Shown in pieces: positions 52,249 to 61,212 of a stretch of 62,191 nucleotides of DNA. The notes below the pieces were generated by a model. The model worked only from the letters and a program-made list of their open reading frames with translations. It ran no database searches and was not told the DNA's origin. Every line of letters begins with the position of its first letter. Position 1 is the stretch's first letter. Location: the NCBI GenBank assembly GCA_015709315.1, contig JACCQI010000019.1, positions 1 to 62,191 of the forward strand, in the 5' to 3' direction. Source of the DNA: Desulfovibrionaceae bacterium. GTDB taxonomy: Bacteria; Desulfobacterota; Desulfovibrionia; Desulfovibrionales; Desulfovibrionaceae. The translations under genes and the position numbers were made by a program.

Positions 52249-53124
52249 CTATTTGACGGCGACCCAGCTGGACAGGACCGACACCAGGGTCACGGCTCCG
52301 GCGAGCGCAAGAAGGTATTCCGGGGGCAGGAAGCGGATTTCCAGCAGGAAGGGCGGGAAGTTCAGCGCCTCGGCGATGAAGGAGTGGACAATGGCCAGCA
52401 GGCCGATGCCCAGGCCGGAGCCGAGCACGCCCTGGACGAACCCGCCGGTCAAAAGCGGCCAGCGGATGTAGCCGGGACGGGCACCCACCAGGGAGAGGAT
52501 TTCCACCTCGTCCAGACGGGTCATGAGCGAAAGCTTGATGGTGTTGTGGACCACCAGGGACACGATGAGCGCCAGAAAGCCGAGCACGGGCCAGATGACC
52601 ATGTGCGAGATGGTCCTCCAGCTCTGGGCCAGGTCCGCCTGGAACGGGGTGTAGTGGACCTTGTCCACGCCGGGCAGGGACTTGATCTGGGTGAGCAGTC
52701 CGGCGGCCCAGCCCTGGTCTTGGGCCTCGGGCGGCACGTGGAACGAGACCAGCCCGGAATAGGGCAGGGGATTGTTGTCCGCCAGCCAGGAGAAATCGCC
52801 GGTCTCGCCCAGGGTGGAGGCCAGTTCGGTCAGAGCGTTGTCCGGGGTGAAGGTCTTGAAATCCTTGAGGTGTTCCATGGCCCGGATGGTGTCCCAGTCC
52901 TTGACCACGGTTTCCGCGTCCGCATCGGTCTTCCAGTAGACCTGGAACTCCACCTGGCCGCGCGACTTGAGCAGCTCGATGTTGACCGTGTGCAGGCCGA
53001 GCAGGATCAGGCCGGTGAGCAAGGTGACCATGGCCACGGCCACCAGGGTGAGCAACTGGGCAAAGGGGTGCAGCCGCAGGTCCGCCACGCCCCGTGCCGA
53101 CAGCCTGAGGAACTGGCCGATCAT
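52249..53124 (-). CDS. ftsX: Cell division protein FtsX
   Basis: The 291-residue membrane protein has four transmembrane helices: one near 25-45, then three in the C-terminal FtsX domain (about 170-290), with an extracytoplasmic loop between. It contains SLVVHNTIKLSLMTRLDEVEILSLVGARPGYIRWPLL, typical of FtsX. With FtsE it transmits ATP hydrolysis to activate periplasmic murein hydrolases at division. It overlaps ftsE by four bases (ATGA). Confidence 0.92.
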   Translation of the reverse strand: MIGQFLRLSARGVADLRLHPFAQLLTLVAVAMVTLLTGLILLGLHTVNIELLKSRGQVEFQVYWKTDADAETVVKDWDTIRAMEHLKDFKTFTPDNALTELASTLGETGDFSWLADNNPLPYSGLVSFHVPPEAQDQGWAAGLLTQIKSLPGVDKVHYTPFQADLAQSWRTISHMVIWPVLGFLALIVSLVVHNTIKLSLMTRLDEVEILSLVGARPGYIRWPLLTGGFVQGVLGSGLGIGLLAIVHSFIAEALNFPPFLLEIRFLPPEYLLALAGAVTLVSVLSSWVAVK

Positions 53125-53843
53125 AACCCCACCTCGCCGAGGCTTGCGGGTTCCTCTTTCTCTGGTTCGGGTTCCGCGCCCGAAGCCTCGTCCACGATGC
53201 GGCCGTCCTGCAAATGCAGGATGCGCGCGCCCGGCACGCACTCCAACACCTCTTTCGAGTGGGTGGCCATGATCACGGACGTGCCGTAGGTGTGGAATTG
53301 CTGGAAGATTTCCATGAGATGCATGGTCAGGTCCACGTCCAGGTTGCCTGTGGGCTCGTCCGCCAGGATCAGCTCCGGGTTGGCGACCATGGACCGGGCG
53401 ATGGCCACCCGCTGCTGTTCGCCGCCGGACAGCCGTTCGCAAATGGAATAGGACTTGGTTTCCAGGCCCATGGCCCGGATGATGGCCCGCACGCGCCGCT
53501 CCAGGTGCTGTCGGGGCATGCCGCGCACCTCAAGTGCCATGGCCACGTTGTCGAAGACCGTCCGGTCGGACAGTATCTTGAAATCCTGGAAAACCACCCC
53601 GACCTTGCGTCGAAGCTGCGGGATGTCCCGCTTCCTGAGGTTGTTGAGCTGGTATCCGGCCACCGAGGCCCGGCCCCGCGTGACCGGCAGCGCCCCGTAG
53701 AGCAGCCGCAGCAGCGTGGTTTTGCCCGCCCCCGAGTGCCCGGTCAGGAACAGGAACTCTCCCTTTTTCAGCGAAAACGAAACATCCTTCAGCGCCCAGT
53801 AGGTCCCGAAATTATAGGAGAGTCGCTCAACAGTTACCATCAT
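53121..53843 (-). CDS. ftsE: Cell division ATP-binding protein FtsE
   Basis: The 240-residue ATPase has Walker [10 protein letters not shown] (about 34-42), a Q-loop in VFQDFKIL, signature [15 protein letters not shown], Walker [14 protein letters not shown] and a switch His. Its length and coupling to ftsX identify FtsE and not a general exporter. ATG 53843 and 53840 are both possible; the frame extends back to a TTG. The tail beyond residue 215 is acidic and Pro/Glu-rich. Confidence 0.93.
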   Translation of the reverse strand: MMVTVERLSYNFGTYWALKDVSFSLKKGEFLFLTGHSGAGKTTLLRLLYGALPVTRGRASVAGYQLNNLRKRDIPQLRRKVGVVFQDFKILSDRTVFDNVAMALEVRGMPRQHLERRVRAIIRAMGLETKSYSICERLSGGEQQRVAIARSMVANPELILADEPTGNLDVDLTMHLMEIFQQFHTYGTSVIMATHSKEVLECVPGARILHLQDGRIVDEASGAEPEPEKEEPASLGEVGL

Positions 53844-53911
53844 GCCCGCCAATGTACCTGTAGCTTATGATTATAGCAAGGAGGGGTGAACGCGACGGCG
53901 GTGGGGCGCGT

Positions 53912-54160
53912 CGGCTTGCGATAGCGGGCCGCCTGCACATTTTTCGGCCGATCCGCGTCCTCGTCGTATTGGGATACGACTGCGGGGCGGATTCGGCCGA
54001 GAAAATGCACATGCGACCCACTCTCCCAAGCCTCGGAGACGGCATTGGCGCTCGGGGGAAAAGGGTGGGGGGCGGTGGGATATTTGTTCGGGGCTGCGGG
54101 GGTGACCCGCTGTCGGGAGCCGGTGGCTCCCGAATCGCTGAGGGCGGCGGTGTGGGGAGG
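53912..54160. ncRNA. Duplicated structured element, copy 2
   Basis: This copy has the same 5' block (53912-53939), 3' block (54003-54035), CCCGCTGTC (54106-54114) and GAATCGCT/TGTGGGGAG tail as copy 1. Its central hairpin (53945-53999) and its 8-bp hairpin (54114-54132) differ in sequence from copy 1 but keep the pairing. The internal TCCTC/TGCGG motif is conserved. It lies between ftsE and gspN, 100 bp before the gspN stop. Confidence 0.6.
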
Positions 54161-54258
54161 GCGTTTGGGAAATTGTTTTGTTGATCGCCTTAGTGATTAT
54201 ATTCTTTTGGACCGCCGCACGGCCTTTCTGGCTGCTTAAGCGAAGCGGGAAGCCGATG

Positions 54259-55005
54259 TTACCACAATGCTTGGGCGAGGGTTCCCTTCATTTCGTAGGG
54301 GAAGGTGTCGTTTCCCACCGTCATCTCTCCGGCCAGGCTGAACAGGGTCTGGAAGAAGTTGTCCGGGTCGATCACGGCCACGCCCGCGGATTTGTAGGTG
54401 ATGGGGCGGCGCAGGGAAAAGTCGCGAATGTCGAGGTGGTTGCCCTCTATGGCGGCGGTGAAGGCGAGGTCCTCCACGGACCGCTCGCCGGGCAGGATGA
54501 GCTGCTGGGAGCGGATGTCCAGCCAGCCGTTTTTGGGCAGCCGCGCGCCGTCGGGCATGAACAGGCTGCCCGAGGTGTTGAGCGTGCCCTTGAAGTCGCC
54601 CTGGCCCAGCAGGTAGGTCAGGTTGAGATCCCCGCTGAACTCGAAGATGCCGTTGGAATAGAGTTCCAGGAAGCACTGGGTGCCGTGGGTGTCCAGCCGG
54701 ACCTTGGCCAGGGGGGCGAAGCCCACGGTCACGTAGGCGTGGCGGAAGCGCAGGGCGCCGGGGGTCTTGGCCACGGCGATCCTGAAGTCGTTTACCCGGA
54801 AGCCGAAGGGGCCGTCCCGGTCGATGTTCTCCCAGGTCAGGCCGACCATGGGCAGGTTCTCGTCCAGGCGGGTCAGGGCGGAGGCCCATATCTTGTTCCA
54901 GGGCGTGAACAGGGCCACGCCGAGGAAAAAGCCCAGCAGGACGAGGAGCAGGCGGGCCAGGATGCGGCCCGGCAGGGAGGACGGCTTGCGGCGTCTTTTG
55001 GTCAT
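54259..55005 (-). CDS. gspN: Type II secretion GspN-like protein
   Basis: The 248-residue protein has a basic N-terminus, one TM helix (about 16-36) and a periplasmic beta-rich domain with the GspN pattern: LTWENIDRDGPFGFRVNDFRIAV, FAPLAKVRLDTHGTQCFLELYSNGIFEFSGDLNLTYLLGQGD and GWLDIRSQQL. GspN is an accessory of the type II secretion inner-membrane platform. It is the last of a gspL-gspM-gspN group with gaps of one to two bases. No other secretion gene is in the window. Confidence 0.78.
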   Translation of the reverse strand: MTKRRRKPSSLPGRILARLLLVLLGFFLGVALFTPWNKIWASALTRLDENLPMVGLTWENIDRDGPFGFRVNDFRIAVAKTPGALRFRHAYVTVGFAPLAKVRLDTHGTQCFLELYSNGIFEFSGDLNLTYLLGQGDFKGTLNTSGSLFMPDGARLPKNGWLDIRSQQLILPGERSVEDLAFTAAIEGNHLDIRDFSLRRPITYKSAGVAVIDPDNFFQTLFSLAGEMTVGNDTFPYEMKGTLAQALW

Positions 55006-55007
55006 GC

Positions 55008-55505
55008 CTACCTTGCCAGCACGAGGTGCGCGTCAGCCAGGCGCGGGTCCTCGGGGTTGCGGGTCAGGGTGAAGTCCGGGGCCTGGAGATTGGCCCGGTC
55101 GCGCACCTCTTCCAGAAAATCCGTCAGCATGATCAGGGTCAGGCGATGGCAGGTCACCTGCGCGCCCACCACGTCCTCCTTGAGCCGTGTGATGCGAAGC
55201 GAGGTCACGTGGTCGCCCATGCTCCGGTCCTCGATGATCCGTTGAACCGCTTCCACCGGAGACAGGTGGGCCAGGTCTCCCTGACGGGCGCGCAGGGTGC
55301 GGATGTCATGTACCAGCGGGGCGACCCGCCCGTATTGCGTCTTTTCGACGGCGATCTGCTGGGTCAGCTTGCCCGTGAACAGCCCGCCGCCCACGAGCAC
55401 GGCAAAACACAGCCCGGCCAGCCCGGTCAGCACGAGCTTGAAGAAACGCTGCTGCGAGGCGGGCGGCCATTTCGACCAGGGGTATCCGTGCTGTCCGGCA
55501 GGCAT
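55008..55505 (-). CDS. gspM: Type II secretion GspM-like protein
   Basis: The 165-residue protein has a short cytoplasmic N-terminus, one TM helix (about 22-44), a coiled-coil-like segment (KLTQQIAVEKTQYGRVAPLVHDIRTLRARQ) and a small ferredoxin-like C-terminal domain. This is the layout of GspM/PilO, which pairs with GspL in the inner membrane. Sequence similarity to GspM is weak; the assignment leans on architecture and neighbours. Confidence 0.65.
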   Translation of the reverse strand: MPAGQHGYPWSKWPPASQQRFFKLVLTGLAGLCFAVLVGGGLFTGKLTQQIAVEKTQYGRVAPLVHDIRTLRARQGDLAHLSPVEAVQRIIEDRSMGDHVTSLRITRLKEDVVGAQVTCHRLTLIMLTDFLEEVRDRANLQAPDFTLTRNPEDPRLADAHLVLAR

Positions 55506-55506
55506 G

Positions 55507-56022
55507 TCAACGAGGCTCCACGGTCAGGATGAAGAGGGTGTCGTCGCCGAGTTCGTCGCTTTTGTACAGGGAAAAGAGATAGTACTCGTCGTCGGACAAG
55601 GCCCCCATGTAGGCATGGAATCCGTCCGGGCCGCCGCCGATGACGCCGCGCACTCGTCCGGTGGTCCCGGCCAGGGTCAGCCCTTCCAGGCGCAGGCTTT
55701 CCTCGGCTGGCCGGCTCAGGGCGGCCAGCACGCCCAGGGGGTCCAGGCCGATGCGCCTGGAGGCCATGAGCTTGCCGTGCTCGAATTGCAGCCGACCGAA
55801 CGGCGAGCCGCCGATGTCCGGGCCGAGCACCGAGCTGTAGAGCTTGTCGGTCTCGTGCCGGATTTCCATGAGCTGGGCGCGGTTGAGGCCGTAGCGCACC
55901 CCCTGTCCGGCCAGGAAAAGGCCGCCGATGGCCAGCACCCAGACCAGGTTGCGGATGAACCGTCTGGATTCCCTGGCCGAGTCGAACCTGGGCACGTGGT
56001 TTGTGTTGGTGGATTCCGTCAT
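55507..56022 (-). CDS. GspL-like protein, periplasmic part only
   Basis: The 171-residue protein has a cytoplasmic stub (1-25), a TM helix (about 27-44) and a periplasmic domain with RAQLMEIRHETDKLYSSVLGP and LGVLAALSRPAEESLRLEGLTLAG, matching the C-terminal half of GspL. The actin-like cytoplasmic half of GspL, which binds the GspE ATPase, is absent. It may be encoded as a separate PilM-like gene elsewhere, as in type IV pilus systems (PilM-PilN-PilO), so this could be called a PilN-type protein. Confidence 0.62.
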   Translation of the reverse strand: MTESTNTNHVPRFDSARESRRFIRNLVWVLAIGGLFLAGQGVRYGLNRAQLMEIRHETDKLYSSVLGPDIGGSPFGRLQFEHGKLMASRRIGLDPLGVLAALSRPAEESLRLEGLTLAGTTGRVRGVIGGGPDGFHAYMGALSDDEYYLFSLYKSDELGDDTLFILTVEPR

Positions 56023-56167
56023 GGCTTATGCGGATTCATTACGCGAATCCCCCAGGCGGAGCAAGCGGGCGACAGGGCCTGCACATCCCGCCCGTCGGCC
56101 GGAAGAAGCCGCAAACGGCGGGCCGCGCAGAAGCGCCACCCGCCGTCTTGCAGTCGTTTCGCCGCCG

Positions 56168-56650
56168 CTAGAGGCTTTGGGCCGCTTTTTCCACGGACTC
56201 CTTGAATCCCTCGCGGGCGGCCTTGATCCGTTCGGCCAGCTCCGGGTCGTTCAGGGCCAGGATCTGGGCGGCCATCCAGGCGGCGTTCTTGGCGCCGACC
56301 TTGTCCAGAGCCAGGGTGCCCACCGGGAAGCCCGGCGGCATCTGCACGGTGGCCAGCAGGGCGTCCATGCCGCCCAGGGGGGAGGCGGTCAGGGGCACGC
56401 CGAGCACCGGCTTCGTGGTCTTGGCGGCCACGGCCCCGGCCAGGTGGGCGGCCAGCCCGGCGGCGCAGATGAAGACCCGGCAGCCGTCGGCCTCGTATTC
56501 CGCCACCAGACGGGCGGTGCGCTCCGGGGTGCGGTGCGCGGACGACACGGTGAACACGTGGTCCACGCCCAGTTCGGTCAGCAGGTCGGAACACGGGCGC
56601 ATCGTGTCCTCGTCGGACAGGGATCCCATGAATATGGCGACTTTCGGCAT
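56168..56650 (-). CDS. purE: 5-(carboxyamino)imidazole ribonucleotide mutase
   Basis: The 160-residue enzyme has the PurE signature [17 protein letters not shown] near the start, [23 protein letters not shown] and [33 protein letters not shown]. It moves the carboxyl group in purine ring synthesis (class I type, with the SAHRTP loop). It follows purD by 16 bp on the same strand. Confidence 0.95.
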   Translation of the reverse strand: MPKVAIFMGSLSDEDTMRPCSDLLTELGVDHVFTVSSAHRTPERTARLVAEYEADGCRVFICAAGLAAHLAGAVAAKTTKPVLGVPLTASPLGGMDALLATVQMPPGFPVGTLALDKVGAKNAAWMAAQILALNDPELAERIKAAREGFKESVEKAAQSL

Positions 56651-56666
56651 GACGTGAATCCTTTGT

Positions 56667-57944
56667 TTATGAGAGCCGCTTCAAGCCCTTGTCGGCGATG
56701 TCGCGGCGATAGTAGCTGTTGTCGAAATGGATTTTTTCCACGGCCTGATAGGCCCGCTCGCGGGCGGCGGCCAGGTCGTCGCCGAGCGCGGTGACGCAGA
56801 GCACGCGGCCGCCCGAGGTGACGATCTTGTCCCCGTCCGTCCGGGTGCCCGCCTGGAAGACCTTGACCCCTTCCATGGCGTCGGCCTCGTCCAGCCCGGT
56901 GATCTCCATGCCCTTGGGATAGGAGCCGGGATAGCCTTCGGCGGCCATGACCACGCCGCACGCGGTCTGCGGGGAGGACGTCACGTCCACCTGGTCGAGC
57001 TTGCCGTCGATGCAGGCGAACATGATCTCCAGCAGGTCGGTTTCGAGCCGCATGAGCAGGGGCTGGCATTCCGGGTCGCCGAACCGGACGTTGTATTCGA
57101 GCACGCTGGGGCCGTTTTCGGTGTACATCAGCCCGGCGTAGAGCACGCCCTTGAAGGGTTCGCCCTTGGCGGCCAGATGGCGGAGGATGGGCTTGATGCA
57201 CAGCTCGGCGGTTTCCTCGTATTGCTCCTTGGGCAGGATCGGGGCCGGGGAGTATGCGCCCATGCCGCCGGTGTTGGGGCCGGTGTCGCCCTCGTAGGCG
57301 GCCTTGTGATCCTGGCTGGAGGGCAGCATGGCGTAGTTTTTGCCGTCGCAGAAGCAGAGGAACGACGCCTCCTCGCCCGAGAGCGCCTCTTCGATGACCA
57401 CCCGTTCCCCGGCCGAGCCGAACGCCTTCTTGACCATCATCTGGTGGACGGCCTCCACGGCTTCTTCCTCGCTCTTGGCCACGATCACGCCCTTGCCCGC
57501 GGCCAGGCCGTCGGCCTTGACCACGATGGGCGCGCCCTTTTCACGGATGAAGGCCACGGCCTCCTCGTAGTCGTCGCAGACCCGAAACGGCGCTGTGGGC
57601 ACGCCCGCGTCGGCCATCACGTTCTTGGAGAACGCCTTGGAGCCTTCCAGATTGGCCGCGAACGCATTGGGCCCGAAGCAGGGGATGCCCTCCTGCCTGA
57701 GCGCGTTTTCCAGCCCGAGCACCAGGGGCAGCTCCGGTCCGGCCACCACCAAGCCCACTTCCTCGTCCCTGGCCAGGGCCACCAGGGCCGGAATGTCGTC
57801 GTCCTTGACGGCGACGTTGACGCCCACCTGGGCCGTGCCGCCGTTGCCCGGCGCGCACAGGATGGATTCGACCTTGGGGTTTTGGGCAAGCTTCCAGCAC
57901 AGCGCGTGCTCACGACCGCCGGACCCGACAACCAATATCTTCAT
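56667..57944 (-). CDS. purD: Phosphoribosylamine-glycine ligase
   Basis: The 425-residue ATP-grasp enzyme joins glycine to phosphoribosylamine. It shows KILVVGSGGREHALCWKLAQNP, VVKADGLAAGKGVIV, DHKAAYEGDTGPNTGGMGAYSPAP, and VLEYNVRFGDPECQPLL, all classical. It is first of purD-purE. The gene starts 90 bp from the convergent-side gap before the aminotransferase gene. Confidence 0.96.
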   Translation of the reverse strand: MKILVVGSGGREHALCWKLAQNPKVESILCAPGNGGTAQVGVNVAVKDDDIPALVALARDEEVGLVVAGPELPLVLGLENALRQEGIPCFGPNAFAANLEGSKAFSKNVMADAGVPTAPFRVCDDYEEAVAFIREKGAPIVVKADGLAAGKGVIVAKSEEEAVEAVHQMMVKKAFGSAGERVVIEEALSGEEASFLCFCDGKNYAMLPSSQDHKAAYEGDTGPNTGGMGAYSPAPILPKEQYEETAELCIKPILRHLAAKGEPFKGVLYAGLMYTENGPSVLEYNVRFGDPECQPLLMRLETDLLEIMFACIDGKLDQVDVTSSPQTACGVVMAAEGYPGSYPKGMEITGLDEADAMEGVKVFQAGTRTDGDKIVTSGGRVLCVTALGDDLAAARERAYQAVEKIHFDNSYYRRDIADKGLKRLS

Positions 57945-58033
57945 GTAGTCCCCCTCTCAGTGTTTTGGGATGTACAGGTGTGTTAAGGAAAAACCCCGGA
58001 ATTATCAAGGGAGGAGGGGGCGGCGGACCGCCC

Positions 58034-58798
58034 TCATTCGCCCAGGACCCGGCGCATCACCTTGGCGCAGGCGTCGTCGTCGGGCACGAAGGCGGTTTCG
58101 CCGATGGAAACGACCGGGCGCATGCCGATGAGGGAATTGAGGATGTAGGCGTGGCGATAGCCCGGAAGGTCGTCCGGGCCGATGCGGGCGGGCTGGATGT
58201 TGAGTTCCTCCCCGGCCAGGTCCAGTGCGATGGAGGGCTGGCGGTACGGGGAGTCCACGCAGACGAATGCCCCTTCCTTCTTGAATGCCAGCGCGCCCTC
58301 GGCGGCCTGGAGGATGTTGCAGTCCAGGTCGAACAGGGCCACCTCGTCGAACCCGCGCGACAGGGCGCGGCGCAGGGCCAGGTGGGCGAACATGGCGTTG
58401 GTGGTCTTGTGGCCGTTGAGCATGGACACGTGGCGGTTTTTGCAGACGCAGAGCCGGTATGCCTTGTACGGCTTGGGTTCGTGGGGCGCGGCCGTGACCA
58501 CGGGCGAGGCCGTGTCCGCGCCCATGGGATAGAAGATGTTGACCCGCGCGGTCTGCCCGGTCAGGCCGTTGCGGTTGAGCACCTGGGCGATGACCTCCTC
58601 GAAGTCCACGGTCTCGTACTCCACGTCAAAGGTCCGCAGGGAGTGGAAGATGCGGTCCAGGTGCTTTTCCAGGTGGCGGATTTCGCCGCCGTTGCAGTAG
58701 AGTGTCTCGAAAAAGCCCGCGCCGCAACGAAACGCCGGGGCGGCCGGGTCCATCGGGACCGGTTCCAGGGTGTATCCGTTGTCTCGGTAATGGATCAT
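58034..58798 (-). CDS. Aminotransferase class IV (PabC/IlvE-like)
   Basis: The 254-residue PLP enzyme has the fold-type IV pattern: FRCGAGFFETLYCNGGEIRHLEKHLDRI, KTTNAMFAHLALRRA with the PLP Lys region, and ALFDLDCNILQAAEGALAFKKEGAFV. It could be 4-amino-4-deoxychorismate lyase (folate) or a branched-chain/D-amino acid transaminase; the short length favours PabC. GGGGGAACG precedes ATG 58798. It is separated from zinc-binding protein gene by 84 bp. Confidence 0.82.
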   Translation of the reverse strand: MIHYRDNGYTLEPVPMDPAAPAFRCGAGFFETLYCNGGEIRHLEKHLDRIFHSLRTFDVEYETVDFEEVIAQVLNRNGLTGQTARVNIFYPMGADTASPVVTAAPHEPKPYKAYRLCVCKNRHVSMLNGHKTTNAMFAHLALRRALSRGFDEVALFDLDCNILQAAEGALAFKKEGAFVCVDSPYRQPSIALDLAGEELNIQPARIGPDDLPGYRHAYILNSLIGMRPVVSIGETAFVPDDDACAKVMRRVLGE

Positions 58799-58882
58799 CG
58801 TTCCCCCGGGGCAAGAGGTGTCTCGGCCGGAAGGCCATGCCTCTTGATACGCCGTTGCGGGGTTCGCGTCCACCGCGTCGGC

Positions 58883-59818
58883 CTATTTCAGGGCTTCGGC
58901 GAACCGGGCGGCCACCTGGAGCAGGTTTTCGTCCCAGCGGGCGGCCAGGGGGTCGGCGACGACCACTTCGCCGCCGATGGCCCGGGCGATGGTGGCGGCG
59001 GACTTGGACGAGAACTGCGGCTGGGCGAAAATGGCCCGGATGTTCTCCTCCCTGGCCAGGGCGATGACCGAGGCCAGCTCCTTGGGACCCGGCTCCTTGC
59101 CCTCCAGCTCGACGGGCACCTGGATCAGCCCGTAGTCGCGGGCGAAGTAACCCCAGGAGGGGTGGTAGACCAGGAAGCGGGAGCCGGACAGGCCGTGGAG
59201 CATCTCCCGGATGCGGCCGTCCACCTCGCGGATGCGCGCGAGCAGGGATTCGTAATTGGCCTTGTAGGCGGCCTCGCCTTCGGGGTCCGCCGCGACCAGG
59301 GCGGCCAGGATGTTTCCGGCCATTTTCACGCACAGGCTCGGGGCGTTCCACACGTGCGGGTCGAGCGGCCCCTGGTGGTCGGCCTCTCCCGCCTCACCGT
59401 GGCCGTGGTGATGGTCGGCCTCGTCGTGGTGGTGTTCCCCGGCTTCGTCATGGTGATGGACACCCTCGTCGTGATGATGGTGGGCGGCCATGGACATCCG
59501 TTCGATGCCCGCATCGGCCTGGACCACGGCGATGTCCGGGTTGGCGCTTTGCATGCGCGGCAGCCAGGCGCGCTCAAAGGGCACGCCTATGGCGAAGAAA
59601 ATGGCGGACTGATCCAGCCGCACCATCTGGCGGGGCCGAGGCTCGTAGGAGGCCGGGCTTGCGCCCGGCGGCACCATGACCTCGGACCGGACCCGGTCGC
59701 CGCCGATGCGGTCGACAAAGAATTTGAGCGGGGCGATGGACACCGTGACGTTCAGGTCCGCAGCCATGGCCGGTGCGGCCAGCAGCAGGGCGGCAAGGGC
59801 GAGGAGCAGTTTTTTCAT
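58883..59818 (-). CDS. znuA: Zinc ABC transporter substrate-binding protein (ZnuA-like)
   Basis: The 311-residue periplasmic protein has a signal peptide (1-19), a cluster A-1 metal-binding fold with VSIAPLKFFVDRIGGDRV, and an acidic His-rich loop (about 113-150; runs of HHHHDE and HHH). DPHVWNAP and HPSWGYFARDYG supply metal-ligand His. The His-rich loop points to zinc and not manganese. No permease or ATPase gene follows; they are presumably elsewhere. It diverges from a ZIP transporter gene. Confidence 0.88.
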   Translation of the reverse strand: MKKLLLALAALLLAAPAMAADLNVTVSIAPLKFFVDRIGGDRVRSEVMVPPGASPASYEPRPRQMVRLDQSAIFFAIGVPFERAWLPRMQSANPDIAVVQADAGIERMSMAAHHHHDEGVHHHDEAGEHHHDEADHHHGHGEAGEADHQGPLDPHVWNAPSLCVKMAGNILAALVAADPEGEAAYKANYESLLARIREVDGRIREMLHGLSGSRFLVYHPSWGYFARDYGLIQVPVELEGKEPGPKELASVIALAREENIRAIFAQPQFSSKSAATIARAIGGEVVVADPLAARWDENLLQVAARFAEALK

Positions 59819-59959
59819 GGGGTTCCTTTGGGATATGTTCCGTTAAATCGGTTTCGAGATTGAAGACATCTATGGCAATAAAAGACGTTTTACACGCTAT
59901 CGCCGGGTAAGACAACTTCCCTGGATGACAACGCGCCGCAATCTGCTATAACCGCATCC

Positions 59960-60787
59960 ATGGATAGTCAAACCGTGCTTTTCGCCTTCGGGCTGACCTT
60001 GTTCGCCGGGCTTTCCACGGGCGTCGGCTCGGCCATCGCCTTTTTCGCCCGCCAGACCAATACGAAATTCCTGTCCCTGGCGCTGGGGTTTTCCGCCGGG
60101 GTGATGATCTACGTGTCCTTTGTGGAGATCATGGTCAAGGCCCGCGACGCACTGGCCACGGAGCTGGGCGGGGTCGCGGGGGCCTGGGTGACCGCGCTGT
60201 CCTTTTTCGGCGGCATCGCCTTCATCGCGATCATCGACAAGTTCGTGCCCAGCTACGAGAACCCGCACGAGATGCACTCCATCGAGGAGATGGAGGACGG
60301 CTACGAACTGCCCAAGGACGAAACGCACGATTTCGACAAGCTCAGGCGAACCGGCGTGTTCGCGGCCGTGGCCATCGCCATCCACAACTTCCCGGAGGGC
60401 TTGGCCACCTTTACCGCGGCCCTGACCGATCCCGCCCTGGGCCTGGCCATCGCCGTGGCCATCGCCATCCACAACATCCCCGAGGGCATTGCGGTGTCCA
60501 TCCCGCTCTACTACGCCACCGGGGACCGGAAAAAGGCATTCTTCTACTCCTTCCTGTCCGGCCTGGCCGAGCCGGTGGGGGCGATTATCGGCTACCTGAT
60601 TTTGCTGCCGTTCTTCACCCCCACGGTGTTCGGCGTCCTGTTCGCGGGCGTTGCGGGCATCATGGTCTTCATTTCCTTCGACGAGCTGCTTCCCGCGGCC
60701 GAGGAGTTCGGCGAGCACCACCTGTCCACCTACGGCCTGATCGGCGGCATGGCGGTCATGGCCGTTTCCCTGCTGCTGTTCATGTAG
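59960..60787 (+). CDS. zupT: ZIP-family zinc transporter (ZupT-like)
   Basis: The 275-residue protein has eight predicted helices and the two signature metal-binding helices [10 protein letters not shown] and [17 protein letters not shown] cytoplasmic loop rich in His/Glu/Asp ([25 protein letters not shown]) lies between helices 3 and 4. It imports zinc and other divalent metals. It is head to head with the znuA-like gene across 141 bp, so one metal-responsive promoter region may serve both; no clear Zur box was seen. Confidence 0.93.
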   Translation: MDSQTVLFAFGLTLFAGLSTGVGSAIAFFARQTNTKFLSLALGFSAGVMIYVSFVEIMVKARDALATELGGVAGAWVTALSFFGGIAFIAIIDKFVPSYENPHEMHSIEEMEDGYELPKDETHDFDKLRRTGVFAAVAIAIHNFPEGLATFTAALTDPALGLAIAVAIAIHNIPEGIAVSIPLYYATGDRKKAFFYSFLSGLAEPVGAIIGYLILLPFFTPTVFGVLFAGVAGIMVFISFDELLPAAEEFGEHHLSTYGLIGGMAVMAVSLLLFM

Positions 60788-60816
60788 TGTTGTCCCGCGC
60801 GGGCCGCGGCTTCGGG

Positions 60817-60837
60817 AACCCCCGGAGTCCGGGGGTT
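60817..60837. terminator. Hairpin after zupT
   Basis: AACCCCCGG (60817-60825) pairs with CCGGGGGTT (60829-60837), loop AGT. No T-run follows. It may mark the 3' end of the zupT message. Confidence 0.5.
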
Positions 60838-60915
60838 GCCAAGCGCCTTCTTCATATGTATTGGTTGTGCCCTGCCGCCGGATCGGGCGGACATCATATA
60901 TAGCAGGAGCGCACC

Positions 60916-61197
60916 ATGGCATCCAACGTCGACGAAATCACCATCAATTATTCCGAAGACAACCAGCTCATCGTCAAGGAGCTGGACAAGGTCATCCTGT
61001 CCAAGGGCGCATGGACGACCATTATTTTCCGTTACCAGGAACTGAATCGCGCCAAGGGCGAATACGGCCCGGAAAAGTACACCATCCGGCGCTACCAGAA
61101 GGTGGACGGCACCTACCGTCCCAAGTCCAAGTTCAACATTTCCAGCCAGGCTCAGGCCGAGAAGATCGTCGAGGCCCTGGGCAGCTGGATTTCCTAG
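60916..61197 (+). CDS. Small conserved-looking protein of unknown function
   Basis: The 93-residue protein follows a GCAGGAGC site. The sequence reads VDEITINYSEDNQLIVKELDKVILSKGAWTTIIFRYQELN, then RRYQKVDGTYRPKSKFNISSQAQAEKIVEALGSWI. The beta-rich middle and C-terminal helix suggest a compact soluble domain. No metal or catalytic motif is seen. It lies 15 bp before endonuclease IV gene, so co-expression with DNA repair is likely. Confidence 0.75.
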   Translation: MASNVDEITINYSEDNQLIVKELDKVILSKGAWTTIIFRYQELNRAKGEYGPEKYTIRRYQKVDGTYRPKSKFNISSQAQAEKIVEALGSWIS

Positions 61198-61212
61198 CTC
61201 CGGGAGCGCCGC

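Noticed and set aside
51165-54160. Integron attC sites or CRISPR repeats
   Set aside because: No GTTRRRY/RYYYAAC core and only two copies 2.7 kb apart with unrelated genes between.
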